Source of the DNA: Candidatus Sedimenticola sp. (ex Thyasira tokunagai)
GTDB taxonomy: Bacteria > Pseudomonadota > Gammaproteobacteria > Chromatiales > Chromatiaceae
Assembly (NCBI GenBank): GCA_037318855.1
Contig: CP134874.1
Coordinates: 2,852,598-2,916,597 of the forward strand
Direction of reading: 5' to 3'
DNA length: 64,000 nucleotides
Positions 22,715 through 31,735 of this stretch are shown piece after piece (the stretch's first letter is position 1; every line of letters begins with the position of its first letter). The position numbers and the translations under genes were made by a program. The notes beneath the pieces are model-generated. The model was not told the DNA's origin, did not search any database, and saw only the letters and a program-made list of their open reading frames with translations.

Positions 22715-23383
22715 AGTACGCTTTGATCCGAGAACACAAGGAGTGGTACACAATCGCCATGATGTGTCGTGCGTTGGATGTATCACGATCTGGCTATTAT
22801 CGATGGAGGAGTCGGCCAAAAAGTGCGAGCACGGTCCGACGTGAGCATATGGAAAAGCAGGTAGCAGACACCTATGCGGACTTTAAGGCTCGCTACGGAG
22901 CACCACGCATTGCTGAAGAGTTGAATGCACTGAACATCCCTTGTTCAACGAATTATATCGCCGATATTCTTAGAAAGCAGGGGTTAAAAGCGCGAAATGG
23001 TAAAGCCTTCAATTATGGCAGCCATGCCCTGACTATGCATAACGTGGCGGATAATCTGCTCAGGCGTAAATTTGAAGCTGGTAGGCCCAATGAGAAATGG
23101 ACCACTGATATCACCTATATATGGGTCGATGAGCAATGGCTCTACTTGGCTACAGTGATGGATCTTTATTCACGCTGTATCGTTGGTTGGGCTTTGGATA
23201 CTTCGATGACGGAGCGGCTGGTAACGGATGCTCTGGCGATGGCATTTGAGCGGAGAGAGATTAAACCTGGCTTGATCATCCACTCGGACAGGGGAGTTCA
23301 ATATCGATCACAGAAGTATATTGACTATATGAAGCGGAAGGGGTGCAGGCCCAGCATGAGCCGTAAAGGAAACTGTTGGGACA

Positions 23384-23601
23384 CTCAGTCTACAATTCTA
23401 TTGAATGTCCAGTCCAACCTGACCCGTGCTGGGATTGGCGAAGCTGCCTTTGCGTTGACCTGTCGGTTGGATACTGGCGTTCCCCGAGTATCTCCGGGCC
23501 CATTGCCTGTGACCTAATAGGAGCTTTGTACTGCAACTTGAGTGTCCTGTCCTGCAATGTGGGTTGGTGATCAATATCTAGGCCTTCAGAGGGCACTTGA
23601 A
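23384..23601 (+). ncRNA. Candidate IS110 bridge RNA in left end
   Basis: A 218-bp non-coding left end, conserved in all four copies. GCTGGGAT (23428-23435) equals the left half of the target in IS3-C genes; TGCGTT (23451-23456) is complementary, allowing one wobble or mismatch, to the right half (AACGC or AATGCA). Further on, ATAGGAGC (23517-23524) equals the right end of the element and TGAGT (23539-23543) is complementary to its left junction (ACTCA). This order, two target segments then two donor segments, matches bridge RNAs described for IS110 elements such as IS621. Secondary structure was not computed. Confidence 0.6.
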
Positions 23602-24663
23602 ATGGGTAAACAATCGATACAGTGTGAAGTCATACTTGGCGTTGATACGCATCTGGACATGCATGTGGGAGTGATTATTGACAGTCATGGAAAAATGCTT
23701 GATGTACTGTCCATAGAAACAAATGGCACTGGCTATCAGCACTTATTAAAATGGGCGTCATCGTTCGGCAATTTATCACGCGCAGGAGTAGAAGGTACTG
23801 GAACATATGGAGCAGGCCTTGCTAGATTCCTATCTGAACACGAGGTAGAGGTCCTGGAAATCAATCGTCCTGATCGTTCTATGCGACGATTCTATGGCAA
23901 ATCGGATCCGACGGATGCGGAGAGTGCCGCTCGATCCGTGCTGGCAGGTAAAGCGCAGTCTATTCCGAAGTTACAATCAGGTGCTGCAGAGGCTATGCGT
24001 ATCGCATCAGTTGCAAGGCGGAGCGCGGTAAAGGCGAGAACACAGACGATTAATCAATTGCGTTCATTGCTGGTGTCTGCTCCAGAGAATATACGAGCTA
24101 GGCTTTGGAAGTCGAATCCAGGACAGTGTGTTCAAGGTTGTTTGCATCTCCGGACTCTCGGTAAAACAATTTCACTAAAGACGCTGGCTACAACACTTCG
24201 TCTACTCGCCAGGCGGTGGATGTACCTAACAGCTGAACTTAAAGATCTGGATGATACACTGGAGCACTTAACAAATAGCGCAGCAAAGCGGTTACGTCGA
24301 CAGTTTGGCATTGGGCCACAAACAGCAGCGACGTTGCTGTCAGTCGCTGGTGACAATCCTGAACGGCTACATAGCGAAGCTGCTCTAGCAGCTCTGTGTG
24401 GAGTAAACCCACTGCAAGCATCTTCAGGTAAGACTGTGCGTCATCGCCTCAATCGTGGAGGTAGTCGATCTGCCAATAATGCGTTGTGGACCATTGCCAT
24501 GGTACGCATGCGGAGCGATCCACGCACTCGAACTTATGTTGCTCGTCGCACGGCAGAAGGAAAATCGACCAAAGAGATAAGCCGATGCTTGAAGCGTTAC
24601 ATCGTTCGAGAACTATATCCTCTTATCCTGGCTGATTTAAACGATGCTGCAGTAGTAACTTGA
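23602..24663 (+). CDS. IS110-family DEDD transposase (recombinase)
   Basis: A 353-residue RuvC-like DEDD recombinase with a C-terminal transposase_20 domain. Acidic residues visible: D in GVDTHLDMHVG, E in GVEGTGTYG, D's in KSDPTDAES. The C-terminal half has FGIGPQTAATLL and CGVNPLQASSGK (with the HRLNRGGSR segment), the part holding the catalytic Ser in this family. ATG 23602 is preceded by AGAGG at 8-9 bases; upstream in-frame Met codons lie in the bridge RNA region and are unlikely starts. Intact. Confidence 0.93.
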   Translation: MGKQSIQCEVILGVDTHLDMHVGVIIDSHGKMLDVLSIETNGTGYQHLLKWASSFGNLSRAGVEGTGTYGAGLARFLSEHEVEVLEINRPDRSMRRFYGKSDPTDAESAARSVLAGKAQSIPKLQSGAAEAMRIASVARRSAVKARTQTINQLRSLLVSAPENIRARLWKSNPGQCVQGCLHLRTLGKTISLKTLATTLRLLARRWMYLTAELKDLDDTLEHLTNSAAKRLRRQFGIGPQTAATLLSVAGDNPERLHSEAALAALCGVNPLQASSGKTVRHRLNRGGSRSANNALWTIAMVRMRSDPRTRTYVARRTAEGKSTKEISRCLKRYIVRELYPLILADLNDAAVVT

Positions 24664-25210
24664 CATAGGAGCGTCAATGCACCGATGGAGTCATTCTTTA
24701 GCCGATTAAAGGTGGAACTCATCTATGCTGAACAGTTTGAATCGATAAGCGACGCAAAATCCGGTATCTTTGAATACATCGAAGTGTTTTATAACCGCCT
24801 ACGCAGGCACTCAGCAATCGGCTATGTCAGCCCTGCTGAGTTTGAGAGGATCGCAGCAATTGCTGCATAGTTAGGGTGTCTACTTTTTGTGGGCAGGACC
24901 ATGAGCTAACGCCGGCAGAACAAAATATTATAATCCCATTGGCATTTAAGGCATAAGTGTAACCATCAGCCATGCCGTATGATTGTGCGATCTTTAAGAC
25001 TCGATTTTTTCCCCCTTCTGTTGTCTTACGTATCGTATTCCATGACACTGGTTTATGAGATTGTAATGCGATAGTTTTCGTCAGGTCTATATTGCAACTA
25101 CCTATATTAGAGTATTTATAAAACCCATGCTTTACACATAGCATATCCCAGCCATCCTTAATGCCTTCATGAATACTCCGAAAAGCTTCCGGTTTTTCCC
25201 CTAGCCTAGT

Positions 25211-26596
25211 GAGTTATAGTCAAATCTGGTGTTTAACCAGTTGAATCAAGCGGCGACCTGATCGACTCCTGTTACCTCAACACCATCTTTAAATTTGATT
25301 CCGGTTATCACCTTCGCCAGGTAACCGAAACCCCGTAATCGTCTCCACTTCTTCTCGGCACACAGGCCGAGTTTGAACATCATGTGTAGCATGCCGTCAC
25401 GCGATAGGCAGCCCTTGGAACGCTTGGTTCGATGGCGGATTGTCCCGAAGGTTGATTCAATCGGATTGCTGGTCCGAATGCTCTGCCAGTGCTGTGCCGG
25501 AAAGTGATAGAAAGCCATCAGTTCCTCTCGGTCTTTGTGCAGACAGATGGCAGCCTTCGGATACTTCGGCTCATACGTTTTGATAAACAGATCAAAGGCC
25601 TTTTCCGCATCGGCCTGAGTCTCCGCCTGCCAGATGTTATGCAGTGCCTGCTTCGCTTTCGGCTGAGCTGTCTTTGGCAGGCAGTTCAGCACGTTCATGG
25701 TCTTGTGCATCCAGCAGCGCTGCTGGCGCGTCTCAGGATATACTTCCTCCAGCGCAGCCCAGAAGCCCATGGCACCGTCACCGATCGCCAATTTGGGCGG
25801 GTTCAGTCCGCGTGACTTCAGCTTCAACAGTACCTCCCGCCAGCTCTGCGTGGACTCCCGCACACCATCCTCAATTGCCAGAAAATGCTTCTCACCACGC
25901 TCATTCACACCGATCACCACCAGGGCACACAGCTTCGTCTGCTCTGCTCTCAGTCCGCTGTAGACACCGTCTGCCCACACATACACCCAATGCTCCTTAT
26001 CCAGGCGCTCCTCACACCAGCTCCGATATTCTTCTGCCCAGACCTGCTTCAGACGCGATACCGTGCTGGCCGACAAGCCTGTTGCATCCGGACCCACCAG
26101 CACTTTCAGGGCCTCACCCATCTCACCACTGGAAATCCCCTTCAGGTAGAGCCACGGCAGCGCCGCTTTCCAGTGACTTCGTCTTGCGTACATACGGCGG
26201 TACCAGAGCTGATCGGAACGTCACCGGCTCGCCGGTCTTCGCTCGAACTTTGGGGATCTCGACCGTGACCGGCCCCAATCCTGTCTGCAGTTTACGAGCT
26301 GGCAGATGACCATTACGCACCACACCCGCCTTGCCATCCTCTGTCCGTCGCTCGGTGTGCTCCGCCAACAGCTCCAGCAACTCTGCCTCTACCGCCTGGT
26401 AGATCAACTGCTCTGCACCGCTTCTCAGCAACTCTGTCAGCGGATCGATAATCGTATCTCGACCTGCCAGCTTAACAACGTTATTCTTACTCATGGTGGC
26501 GTATCTCCAATGGTTGTTTTGATGTCTCGCAACAACAAATCAACCAGATACGCCGCCCTTTTTCAACTACTCAAACACCAGATTCAGTTATAACTC
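25211..26596 (-). mobile_element. IS256-family element, copy 4, with 9-bp target duplication
   Basis: 1386 bp flanked by TAGCCTAGT at 25202-25210 and 26597-26605. The host gene is luxR; the empty site is in island copy 2 at about 49472-49482. Confidence 0.95.
25246..26494 (-). pseudogene. IS256 transposase, frameshifted
   Basis: Full-length including the C-terminal tail (ITGIKFKDGVEVTGVDQVAA), but one extra base near 26167 (GCTTTCC against GCTTCC) splits it after residue about 110. All DDE residues are present in the downstream part. Confidence 0.9.
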
Positions 26597-26806
26597 TAGC
26601 CTAGTATCGTGAATAGTTAAGATCAAAAAATTTATACCATATTCAATATCAAGCTGTGTGTGTAATTCTTTAATGTCATCGCCCGTATAATACGAAGTCC
26701 CATCTATGAATTGTGCTAAAAGTTCTACAATAGCTTCTACCGTTACTTTAGAAGTATGGTTATCTGTAGTTGGTAATTCCAACCTATCTATGTTAGTATC
26801 GTTCAT

Positions 26807-27096
26807 ACACTACCTTGGCTCAGTTTAAGGTTGACATGGAGAATTGTTAAATAACAGGCGGAAATCTAAAATTAAATATTTTTTACTTCCTGCTGAGTAA
26901 GCGCTTTGTTTTTTCACGGGGCCAAGACTCTCTAGCCGTCCACGAAACAGCCTCGCAATTCAAGAATACTTTTATGTTCCGACCGTTCTGGTCACTGATT
27001 GGATGTCATAATCGGATACCTATTTTGTTTCCCCTCTACGCGCACATCGGGCAAGAAGCTCTGACTTACAGCGACTAGTAGCTAGCAGTTTCAGTT
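26807..27096. other. luxR-rsaM intergenic region with an old H-element remnant
   Basis: No gene. The part near luxR (26807-26930) is AT-rich and should contain the luxR promoter. The part at about 26945-27075 (GTTCCGACCGTTCTGGTCACTGA, AATCGGATACCTATTTTG in pieces) is recognisable as a much-decayed H element. Present in both island copies. Confidence 0.55.
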
Positions 27097-27498
27097 TCAT
27101 TCTTTATAGTGGTAAATGTCAGAAAAATAGTCCTCAACTACTCGTTGCCAGCCGGATGTATCCATTACACCTTCAAGTAATATTTCGGTCTGCTTTGATC
27201 CTAGATCGCCGTTATCACCAACTAACATCAGATTAGAGCTGATTGCAGATACTCTTTCATAACAAATACGTCTATCTATTATAGTCAGGCGCCAATCCCA
27301 CCCAACAGAAATAATGGGATTAGTGGAACTAACCCATTCAGTGTAACCATAAATTTCACTAAGCTCTTCATATTGATGCTTTGCTAACCCATTTGCCTCA
27401 TCATCGAGCCCAGAAAAATGATGCTTAAATTCTCTGGTTTGCAGTAATGACGAACTTAGTCTTACATAACCATCATCAGATAAATTTATCACTATCAC
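27097..27498 (-). CDS. rsaM: RsaM-family quorum-sensing repressor, island copy 1
   Basis: A 133-residue protein resembling the RsaM/TofM (DUF4902) family, known in Pseudomonas and Burkholderia as a negative regulator of AHL systems and usually encoded next to luxI/luxR. Family-like positions: DGYVRLSSSLL near the N-terminus, GYTEWVSSTNP, VGWDWRL, SNLMLVGDNGDLG, then SGWQRVVEDYF. Soluble, no DNA-binding motif. Intact and nearly identical to the second copy at 51010-51411. It lies between luxR and the Crp-like gene on the same strand. Recognised by motif memory, not by search. Confidence 0.75.
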   Translation of the reverse strand: MIVINLSDDGYVRLSSSLLQTREFKHHFSGLDDEANGLAKHQYEELSEIYGYTEWVSSTNPIISVGWDWRLTIIDRRICYERVSAISSNLMLVGDNGDLGSKQTEILLEGVMDTSGWQRVVEDYFSDIYHYKE

Positions 27499-27583
27499 TC
27501 CTCCATTGATTAATTAAAATAATCAGTAAAAACATTACTGCCATTTTATTACTCTTTATAGATAGATATTATACTGAATATCA

Positions 27584-28765
27584 CTAGTGTCCGGGGAAAT
27601 TATTAAATAGATTCAGTTGGTTAGGCATATCGCTATCATCGCTTATAAATTCTGATTCAGTAAGCATATGAAATAATGAGCTTTTCTCGAATAAGGTCAA
27701 GCTCAAGATCTGTAGAATTGTGTAGAGATCTGCGTCGATGTTGAGCCGTTTCTTGATAATGGCCACGAGCACGTACACAGAGATGGCAATCCAGATCTGA
27801 CTTTTTACTGCGTTCTCCGAAGTGCCAAAGAACGATTTAATACGTAGATGTTGCTTTATCCATTTGAAGAACAACTCAACCTGCCAACGGTACCGGTAGA
27901 GATCAGCCACTGTCTGCGCTGGAATGGCAAAGTTGTTGGTCAGGAAATTGAAAGTTTTTCCAGTTTTGGCATCATGGTATTTGATACGCCGTAGTGACTG
28001 CGGGTAGCCGGTTGCCGTATTGACCCCGGTCAGCACGATGGTCTGATCACACTGCACTCCGCCAGATTTGTCCGCCGGGTGCGAGTAGCGGCGTTTGTAC
28101 TTTGTATTGGATTTGGCGCGGATGACAAAGAAACTCCCTGCCATGTGCAAAGCGAAGAGTCGTTCGAAATCCACATAACCGCGATCCATGATGTAGAAGG
28201 CACCAGGCTCGGGTAGCAAGATATCGAGAACGTTGACGTCATGGAGCTTGCCGTCAGAAATGTGGATAAAGGTCGGGATGTTGCCCCGAAGATCCAGCAA
28301 GGTGTGGAGTTTGACGGCAGACTTGGTGGAACGAAACAATGCCCACGGAAAGACTGACAAGCATAGGTCGATGGTGGATGCGTCAAGTGCGTAGATTGTA
28401 TTGTCGAGTTCGAGACCAAGATCTTCGTCAGCATATAGTGGTCGGGCTATGCGAATCAGTGCATGGGCAAAGTCTGCGAAGATACGCCAATCTCGGCGTT
28501 CGCTCGCATCCGCCAGAGTGCTTCTGGATATACTGCTACGGATGCCCATATGGTACAGCTTGTCCCTTTGTGCTCGCAGACAGGCCTCAATATCGCGCAA
28601 GCTTTCGCGATAAGTCAGCTGCGCAAAAGCCATGCAGAGGTACTGATCGAGACAAGAGAAAGATTTTTTGTAACGGTTGCCATGGTAGCGGGTGACACAT
28701 CGCCGAAAGGTGTGCATCGGCAGGTGGTCGATAATCTGTGAAAAAACGAGCTTGCCGACATGCAT
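27584..28765 (-). CDS. IS4-family transposase
   Basis: A 393-residue DDE transposase: an N-terminal domain with the FSQIIDHLPMHTFRRCV start, first Asp in IYALDASTIDLCL, second Asp in FYIMDRGYVDFERL, and the Y(2)R(3)E(6)K signature YRYRWQVELFFKWIK carrying the catalytic Glu. The stop codon TAG is formed by the first bases of the terminal repeat. Intact. Confidence 0.93.
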   Translation of the reverse strand: MHVGKLVFSQIIDHLPMHTFRRCVTRYHGNRYKKSFSCLDQYLCMAFAQLTYRESLRDIEACLRAQRDKLYHMGIRSSISRSTLADASERRDWRIFADFAHALIRIARPLYADEDLGLELDNTIYALDASTIDLCLSVFPWALFRSTKSAVKLHTLLDLRGNIPTFIHISDGKLHDVNVLDILLPEPGAFYIMDRGYVDFERLFALHMAGSFFVIRAKSNTKYKRRYSHPADKSGGVQCDQTIVLTGVNTATGYPQSLRRIKYHDAKTGKTFNFLTNNFAIPAQTVADLYRYRWQVELFFKWIKQHLRIKSFFGTSENAVKSQIWIAISVYVLVAIIKKRLNIDADLYTILQILSLTLFEKSSLFHMLTESEFISDDSDMPNQLNLFNNFPGH

Positions 28766-28909
28766 GGAAACATCCCCAAAATCCCTGAGAAATGGGTATT
28801 TTGAGGGTTTTCTGGACGATTCAAATCGATGACACCCTTAAATTGTTATTTTTACTTTGTCCTACAGGCAATTATAAGGTAGCGACACTAGTTTTACCGG
28901 ACAGTAGTG
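27584..28909 (-). mobile_element. IS4-family element with 11-bp target duplication
   Basis: 1326 bp flanked by ACTGAATATCA at 27573-27583 and 28910-28920; terminal repeats include AGTGTCCGG and (reverse) ACTGTCCGG. The empty site is in island copy 2 at about 51486-51497, between rsaM and crp. Only one copy is present in the window. Confidence 0.95.
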
Positions 28910-28923
28910 ACTGAATATCATAT

Positions 28924-29592
28924 TTATTTTTTCAGATCATTAAGGTCTGTATTATGCAAGGTCTCTACATCAATCCTATCCAAACGATCCTCATCAAGAA
29001 TAGCAATAGATAGCCTGTTTTTTATTTCAATATACCCAGTTTTCTCGAGCTTTTTTAAAACTTTGTTGTTTGCTAATGATTGTTTTGACACACCAATCTC
29101 CTCGGCGATTTGTTGCTTGTTGAATGGTATGTGTGAGCTCGTGTTTTCAGAAAGATCTCGGTTACTTACTTTCTTTGAATGCCAGCGTCTATTTATATCT
29201 TTCAGAAAGAGAACTATTTTTCTCTCCATGGACATAGAGCCCAACATATTAGATCTATAATGTTTATTAGTTAACTGTTCTATGAGATTAATGAAAATGA
29301 TTTTCCACTTTGAACTCAGTCCTTCCATATCGCTTTTTATTGATGCAACGGGAATAATAGATAGGGTGGAATTATCAAGCGCTACCAGCTTGGCACCAAC
29401 AGCATTACCAATAGTCATAAAACTCTCTCCTTCAAAATATGTCTCATACACCAAGTCATCTTTATCTTCAACTCTTACCCTGCCTTTATCTACCATGATA
29501 ATATTATTATCATATTGATTTAATGACAATGCCCCCTTCCTTGGTAGAGTAAGTCTTTGCTTGTATTTTTTTTCTGTATTTATATCTATCAT
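28924..29592 (-). CDS. Crp/Fnr-family transcription regulator, island copy 1
   Basis: A 222-residue regulator. The N-terminal half is a cyclic-nucleotide-binding-like beta roll (NIIMVDKGRVRVEDKDDLVYE, EGESFMTIGNAVGAKLVAL), followed by the dimerisation helix (about 95-125) and a winged HTH (IPFNKQQIAEEIGVSKQSL, then LKKLEKTGYIEI). It lacks the Cys cluster of Fnr and a clear cAMP signature, so the effector is unknown. It lies between rsaM and the HNH-like genes on the same strand. Intact here; the second copy (51500-52754) is broken. Confidence 0.85.
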   Translation of the reverse strand: MIDINTEKKYKQRLTLPRKGALSLNQYDNNIIMVDKGRVRVEDKDDLVYETYFEGESFMTIGNAVGAKLVALDNSTLSIIPVASIKSDMEGLSSKWKIIFINLIEQLTNKHYRSNMLGSMSMERKIVLFLKDINRRWHSKKVSNRDLSENTSSHIPFNKQQIAEEIGVSKQSLANNKVLKKLEKTGYIEIKNRLSIAILDEDRLDRIDVETLHNTDLNDLKK

Positions 29593-29626
29593 AATTATTT
29601 ACAACTCGTCCGAATAAAAAATGTTT

Positions 29627-30656
29627 CCTGATTACCCACCAGGCTCAGCTATTGAGCCTGTGGTGGCCGCATAATGGAACCCTCTGAATATACGAGGGTT
29701 TCCATCATGCCAAAAAATACTATCCAGTTTCAAAAAGGGCTTGGTTTGCACGAATTTCTGGAAAAATATGGTACCGATACTCAATGCAGCCAAGCGCTGC
29801 ATCGACTTCGCTGGCCAAGTGGATATGTTTGCCCAGAGTGCGGTAACGCAACGTGCTGCGAACTCAAAAGCCGCAAGATATACCAGTGTCATAAATGTCA
29901 TCACCAGACATCGCTTACTGCGGGTACCATTTTTCATGGCACAAAGTTGCCTTTGAAGAAATGGTTTCTGGCCATCTATTTGCTGACCCAGCGTAAAAGA
30001 GCACCTCTGCCTTGCAACTGTCTCGTGAGATTGGAGTGAACTACAACACTGCGTGGAAGCTCAAGCACAAACTGATGCAGGTAATGATGGAACGCCAGGG
30101 TAAGAAAAAGCTGACTGGCCGCATTGAAATGGATGATGCATATATTGGCGGTGAAAAACCTGGTAAGCGTGGACGAGGCTCCCGCAACAAAATCCCTTTC
30201 GTAGCCGCCGTTGAGACGACGCAGGACGGCAGGCCTTTGAAAATTCATCTGCGTCGTGTGCGTGGTTTTCGTAGTGCAGAAATTGCTCGATATGCCAAGT
30301 CCAGTCTGGTTTCTGGTAGCACTGTATTCTCTGATGGTCTCTGCTGCTTCAGAGCTGTCACTGATGCTGAATGCGATCATGTGGCCATTGTGACTGGTGG
30401 CGGTCGAAAAAGCGCACAGAGCTCCACCTTCAAGTGGGTGAACACCATGCTTGGCAACGTCAAGAATTCTTTGCAGGGAACTTTTCATGCTATACAGAAA
30501 AAAACATGTACCTCGTTATCTTGCCGAATTCGAATATCGGTTTAATCGTCGCTTCAATCTTCCAGAAATGATTGAGCGATTGCTCTTTGTTGCGTTGCGT
30601 ACACCACCAATGCCTTATCGCTTCTTGAGAATGGCTGAGGTTTATGGGTAATCGGG
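29627..30656 (+). mobile_element. IS1595-family element, copy 1, with 8-bp target duplication
   Basis: 1030 bp from CCTGATTACCC to GGGTAATCGGG, flanked by AAATGTTT at 29619-29626 and 30657-30664. The empty site is at about 52780-52792 in island copy 2. Confidence 0.95.
29707..30652 (+). pseudogene. IS1595-family transposase, frameshifted
   Basis: Zinc-ribbon (CPECG, CHKCH) followed by an ISXO2-type DDE core with EMDDAYIGG. One A is missing near 29996 (CGTAAAAGAG), and the codons near 30493 also differ from intact copies, so the frame is lost twice. Confidence 0.9.
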
Positions 30657-30695
30657 AAATGTTTTGGCATCTTTACCCTTATCATTATCGACTGC

Positions 30696-31652
30696 TCAAG
30701 CAGCTATTAGTAGCCCTGGTATTTCAATCAAAACTTTGGGGCGGTGTTTAGAAATCATTGCTTCTCCACCCTTCATGTCTAGATGGGCGTGAATAATTTC
30801 ACTGTAATATTTAACGCTTTTATAAGCGAGTCTTTGATTTCGTGATGCAAAACGGGACATCCAAGTTCCCCTTTTGAACTCAATCTTCGACAGCCTATTA
30901 TTGCCCCGGCCGTCCCGGTCTCCAGCACTACGCAATAACATCGCAAGCTCGTTACTGCTTCGTCGCTGGCTCCCGAGATGACTTGACGTCGCGTTCGTAT
31001 GCGATCTTTGGATTCCCTCTGGCGCTATGCGCACGCCGGGCATCCAGTATCGCCTCGCGACTACCGGGGACTAACCGCCTCGGCGTTCAGCCTTCCTTGG
31101 CGGTCAGCGAACGTCCCTTTCTTCCTAAGGATGTCATTTTGTAACTGAATAATAGTGCCATTAACGCACATCTCTACTCCATCGTCACACAGCTCCAAAC
31201 TAATATATTCTCCTGGATAATTAGCGGACAAAGCACCCTCAAGCAATTTCAAATCATATTCAACTTTGCGCTTACGTTTTCTGGATACAGCCCTACGTTT
31301 CACATCAAATTTCCGTGTTACTTTTTTCGCTCCTTAACCCACTCTGCACCATGCATTTTTCTAGTAATCGCCAGTACTGGGCAGCGGTCCTAAAGTGCTT
31401 CTCTTGATTAACTTCTCTTAGAACATAAACAAGATTGGCTGGCCAGTAGCTGCCACTCGAGCGTACAGGTTCCAGATGGTCAAGTGATGCGTTTGATAAG
31501 TCATGGAGTATTGGTTTGCCCGTAAAGTAGCAACATCCATTTTGGATCTTATATATCTCTTTCAGATCTTCTTTTTCACATACGCCACCACAATAAGACT
31601 CTGATTCACGTCTATATGCAGCTCTATACTTGTTTCGCTCTTTATTGCTCAT
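30696..31652 (-). pseudogene. HNH-like protein 2, island copy 1, broken by H element 8 and frameshifts
   Basis: Paralogue of the gene at 31736-32834. From ATG 31652 it starts MSNKERNKYRAAYRR and has an HNH-like core: CCYFTGKPI, SLDHLEPVRSSGSYWPANLV, REVNQEKH (candidate His, Asn and His). A basic linker (RRAVSRKRKRKVEYD) and a C-terminal domain (ALSANYPGEYISLELCDDG) follow, ending IPGLLIAA. Two T-runs are one base short against copy 2 (near 31327 and 31355), and H element 8 interrupts the C-terminal part. HNH assignment is by motif only. Confidence 0.75.
30823..31109 (+). repeat. H element 8 (subfamily 2)
   Basis: 287 bp inserted into HNH-like gene 2. The empty site is in island copy 2 (CTTTTA|AACGTCC, about 52941-52953): no duplication, no loss. 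Bases after the insertion are AACG. Confidence 0.88.
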
Positions 31653-31735
31653 AATGTATCTCTGTAACATACTGTTCAAATAATAAACACGCCAAAAAGA
31701 TACTCCATCTAATTGACAATGACTTAAATTAAACT

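Larger units (their letters stand above)
23384..24676 (+). mobile_element. IS110-family element, copy 1
   Basis: 1293 bp from CTCAGTCTACAATT to ...ATAGGAGCGTCA, inserted between the two A's of the Asn codon (GGGACA|ATGCACC) with no target duplication, as expected for this family. Three other copies occupy the same codon of IS3 genes (36005, 45511, 58889). Confidence 0.95.
22711..24870 (+). pseudogene. IS3-family transposase OrfB (element A, copy 1), split by IS110
   Basis: N-terminal 224 codons at 22711-23383 with D in WTTDITYIW and D in IHSDRGVQY; the frame is broken inside the Asn codon of GNCWDN by IS110 and resumes at 24677 with APMESFFSRLK (catalytic Glu) to 24870. Excision of IS110 would restore the gene exactly. 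Confidence 0.93.
22341..24901 (+). mobile_element. IS3-family element A, copy 1, carrying IS110
   Basis: From GCCGAGTTACCC to ...GTGGGCAGGACCA, flanked by TGA at 22338-22340 and 24902-24904. Without the nested IS110 (23384-24676) it is 1268 bp. It is inserted in luxR. In island copy 2 another IS3-A lies within a few bases of the same site in opposite orientation. Confidence 0.93.
20824..26806 (-). pseudogene. luxR: LuxR-family transcription factor, island copy 1, split into four pieces
   Basis: Acyl-homoserine-lactone receptor. Pieces on the minus strand are 26806-26597, 25210-24902, 22340-22169 and 20943-20824. Joined (about 265 residues) it has an autoinducer-binding domain (YGINFLILTIHD; KPVSW; YGMADGYTYALN) and a LuxR HTH (LSERESTICRSILNGNTQTK, then GLSTQTIRNNLEKL). 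It is interrupted by IS256 copy 4, IS3-A carrying IS110, and IS3-B, and its last codons are cut by H element 7. It lies downstream of rsaM on the same strand. Not functional as it stands. Confidence 0.9.

Noticed and set aside
23542..23601. Upstream Met (MSCPAMWVG...) as the start of the IS110 transposase
   Set aside because: The ribosome site AGAGG lies correctly for ATG 23602, and the upstream codons overlap the candidate bridge RNA donor segment.
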